A stretch of DNA of 64,000 bases from CAJXQU01 sp965223825. GTDB lineage: Bacteria; Pseudomonadota; Gammaproteobacteria; CAJXQU01. The stretch covers positions 2,666,001 through 2,730,000 of the forward strand of contig OZ245018.1 of NCBI GenBank assembly GCA_965223825.1, read 5' to 3'. The notes beneath the pieces were generated by a model. It did no database searches. It was not told the DNA's origin and saw nothing but the letters and a program-made list of their open reading frames with translations. Position numbers and translations under genes: made by a program. Below, piece after piece: positions 62,814-64,000 of the stretch (position 1 is its first letter; the number at the start of each line of letters is the position of its first letter).

Positions 62814-63452
62814 TTATTCAGCAGCAGGATCGCCACCTTCAGCCAGAGTTTTAGCTTGGCTTAGCCAATCATCTCGCTCGATACGACCTTTAAAGTTTAA
62901 CTCGTCATCCACTTTCGTGATGTCTTCTGGCGTGAAAGCCGCAATTTGACTGAAGTGGTAGATACCCAAGTTGTTGAGTTTCTCTTCAAGTTTTGGACCA
63001 ACACCTGAGATTTTTTTCAGGTCATCAGCTTCGCCTTGCGGTGCGCTGAGGAACATTGGTGCAGTGCCTGTGCTCGTTGCTTCAGCAGGTTTTGCCTCTG
63101 CTTTGGCTTTAGCAGGCTTCGCTGCGGGCTGAGAACCGCCTGTCGCAGAAATGCCAGTAATTTCTAATTCTGTAAAAGCTTGACGATGTCCCATCTGTTT
63201 ACGATGGTGTTTACGTCGCTTGAACTTGATGATGGTGACTTTTTTGCCACGGCCTTGCGCTTTAATGGTTGCCGTAACGTGCGCGCCAGCGATCAAAGGT
63301 GAGCCAACTTGCACATCTCCGTCGTTGCTGAGCATCAATACATCATTGATTTCGACTGAAGCGCCTTCGTCCGCCTCGAGTTTTTCAACTCTGAGTACGT
63401 CACCTTCGCTTACTTTATATTGTTTTCCGCCTGTCTTAATTACCGCGTACAT
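62814..63452 (-). CDS. rplU: 50S ribosomal protein L21 with a C-terminal helix-hairpin-helix-like extension
   Basis: Residues 1-103 are standard L21 (YAVIKTGGKQYKVSEGD, KFKRRKHHRKQMGHRQ, TELEITGI). The protein continues to 212 residues through an Ala/Lys-rich linker into a module with DLKKISGVGPKLEEKLNNLGIYHFSQIA and NFKGRIERDDWLSQA. This module resembles the 'ISGVGP' HhH domains found at the C-terminus of alphaproteobacterial L21 and of NuoE. In a gammaproteobacterium it is unusual. It could bind nucleic acid, but this is untested. Confidence 0.93.
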   Translation of the reverse strand: MYAVIKTGGKQYKVSEGDVLRVEKLEADEGASVEINDVLMLSNDGDVQVGSPLIAGAHVTATIKAQGRGKKVTIIKFKRRKHHRKQMGHRQAFTELEITGISATGGSQPAAKPAKAKAEAKPAEATSTGTAPMFLSAPQGEADDLKKISGVGPKLEEKLNNLGIYHFSQIAAFTPEDITKVDDELNFKGRIERDDWLSQAKTLAEGGDPAAE

Positions 63453-63640
63453 GAGAATCTGACTCCAAACTCGTAATGTTCAAAATTGCACGGCATTCTC
63501 GAGTGGTGGAACGCCTGAATCAAAGCCGGGCAATTCTACGGAAAAATGTACGTGCTTACAAGGAAATAGTTGATTATTGTGCATGATAACCAAAAAAGAA
63601 TGACAAGGCTGCAAGATTCTTGGCAAAATGGTAGCTAGAT

Positions 63641-64000
63641 ATGAGTTTAATACCACTACGCCCACAGGCAAACATCACGACCATTGATGATATTCGGTCA
63701 CTAATCGCTGACGATATGACAGCGGTAAATCGTTATATTCACAAAAGTCTTTATTCAGAAGTCGCGCTGATTAACCAGCTTGGCCACTACATCGTCAATA
63801 GCGGCGGCAAACGCTTACGACCGATTTTGGCGTTGCTCAGTGCGCGTGTACATGGCTATCACGGCGAGGAACATATCAAGCTCGCGGCGATTATCGAGTT
63901 CATCCACACTGCGACACTATTGCATGATGACGTTGTGGACGCCTCCTCCATGCGCCGAGGTCGTGAAACGGCAAATGAGATCTGGGGTAATGAAGCGAGC
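63641..64000 (+). CDS. ispB: octaprenyl diphosphate synthase, N-terminal part (3' end outside window)
   Basis: Starts at ATG 63641 and is open to the window end (120 codons). Translated, it begins SLIPLRPQANITTIDDI and has YIVNSGGKRLRPILALLSAR and the first Asp-rich motif LLHDDVVDASSMRRGR (DDxxD) of trans-polyprenyl synthases. It makes the ubiquinone side chain. Divergent from rplU, the usual neighbour. Confidence 0.93.
   Translation, partial: MSLIPLRPQANITTIDDIRSLIADDMTAVNRYIHKSLYSEVALINQLGHYIVNSGGKRLRPILALLSARVHGYHGEEHIKLAAIIEFIHTATLLHDDVVDASSMRRGRETANEIWGNEAS

Noticed and set aside
1..64000. tRNA, rRNA, insertion sequences, toxin-antitoxin or defence islands
   Set aside because: Read for on both strands; no cloverleaf, ribosomal RNA, transposase, integrase or defence gene was recognised in the window.

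Overview
The window (about 45% G+C by eye) looks like chromosomal DNA of a gammaproteobacterium that is probably a methylotroph. Gammaproteobacterial markers are a class I adenylate cyclase, the folA/thyA/lgt and lspA-ileS-ribF sets, ttcA and a DUF481 outer-membrane protein. The C1 evidence is a divergent fchA/mtdA pair (tetrahydrofolate-linked formyl/methylene interconversion), with an NAD-type isocitrate dehydrogenase consistent with it. A Methylophaga-like organism is my best guess; this is inference. No rRNA, tRNA, CRISPR array, insertion sequence or phage gene was recognised. GATC is about three times more frequent than composition predicts in the stretches I counted.

Layout. 1-3.3 kb: end of cyaA, then avtA. 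3.3-9.1 kb (minus strand): NAD-isocitrate dehydrogenase, diguanylate cyclase, membrane Ser/Thr kinase, YbhP-like phosphodiesterase, small membrane protein and CDP-alcohol phosphatidyltransferase, mostly with 4-17 bp overlaps. 9.2-11.4 kb: LEA-type lipoprotein, RRM protein, serC. 11.5-17.9 kb: an accessory redox operon, the most interesting part of the window. It encodes a NasC/NirB-like FAD-[2Fe-2S] protein fused to a di-heme membrane domain (two HX13H pairs), an 11-heme-motif cytochrome c, a mono-heme Tll0287-like protein, a truncated haemoglobin and a ferredoxin-type reductase. Its leader carries a sigma-54-like element, an NtrC-like dyad, an ANTAR-like hexaloop hairpin overlapping an intrinsic terminator just before the start codon, and a perfect FNR box further upstream.

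18-25 kb: lipoprotein hydrolase, FimV/roadblock-like pair, ampD, retropepsin-like protease, DUF3047 protein, Na+/amino-acid symporter and a SnoaL-like secreted protein. 25-31 kb: thrC, hom, alaC and metA (aspartate-family amino acids), plus a P-loop ATPase. 31-34 kb: a chemoreceptor, then 18 perfect copies of an 8-bp repeat directly before a small YdhR-like gene, a likely phase-variation switch. 34-41 kb: DUF481 protein, lon with a heat-shock-type promoter, and folA-thyA-lgt. 41-48 kb: secreted unknown protein, SCO1 and PCuAC copper chaperones, psd, cysH-like reductase, ttcA, DsbA-like protein and a two-receiver regulator. 48-53 kb: YceI, fchA/mtdA, Sel1-SPOR protein, and an unknown gene with an MglA-like GTPase. 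53-64 kb: lspA, ileS, ribF, a TlpA-like thioredoxin, murJ, rpsT, proB, obgE, rpmA, rplU with an unusual C-terminal extension, and the start of ispB.

The genes fit a marine or freshwater aerobe that can shift toward low-oxygen nitrogen-oxide chemistry. The 12-18 kb operon would move NADH electrons through the membrane to a periplasmic multihaem cytochrome while the truncated haemoglobin and its reductase remove nitric oxide. This functional model is inference.
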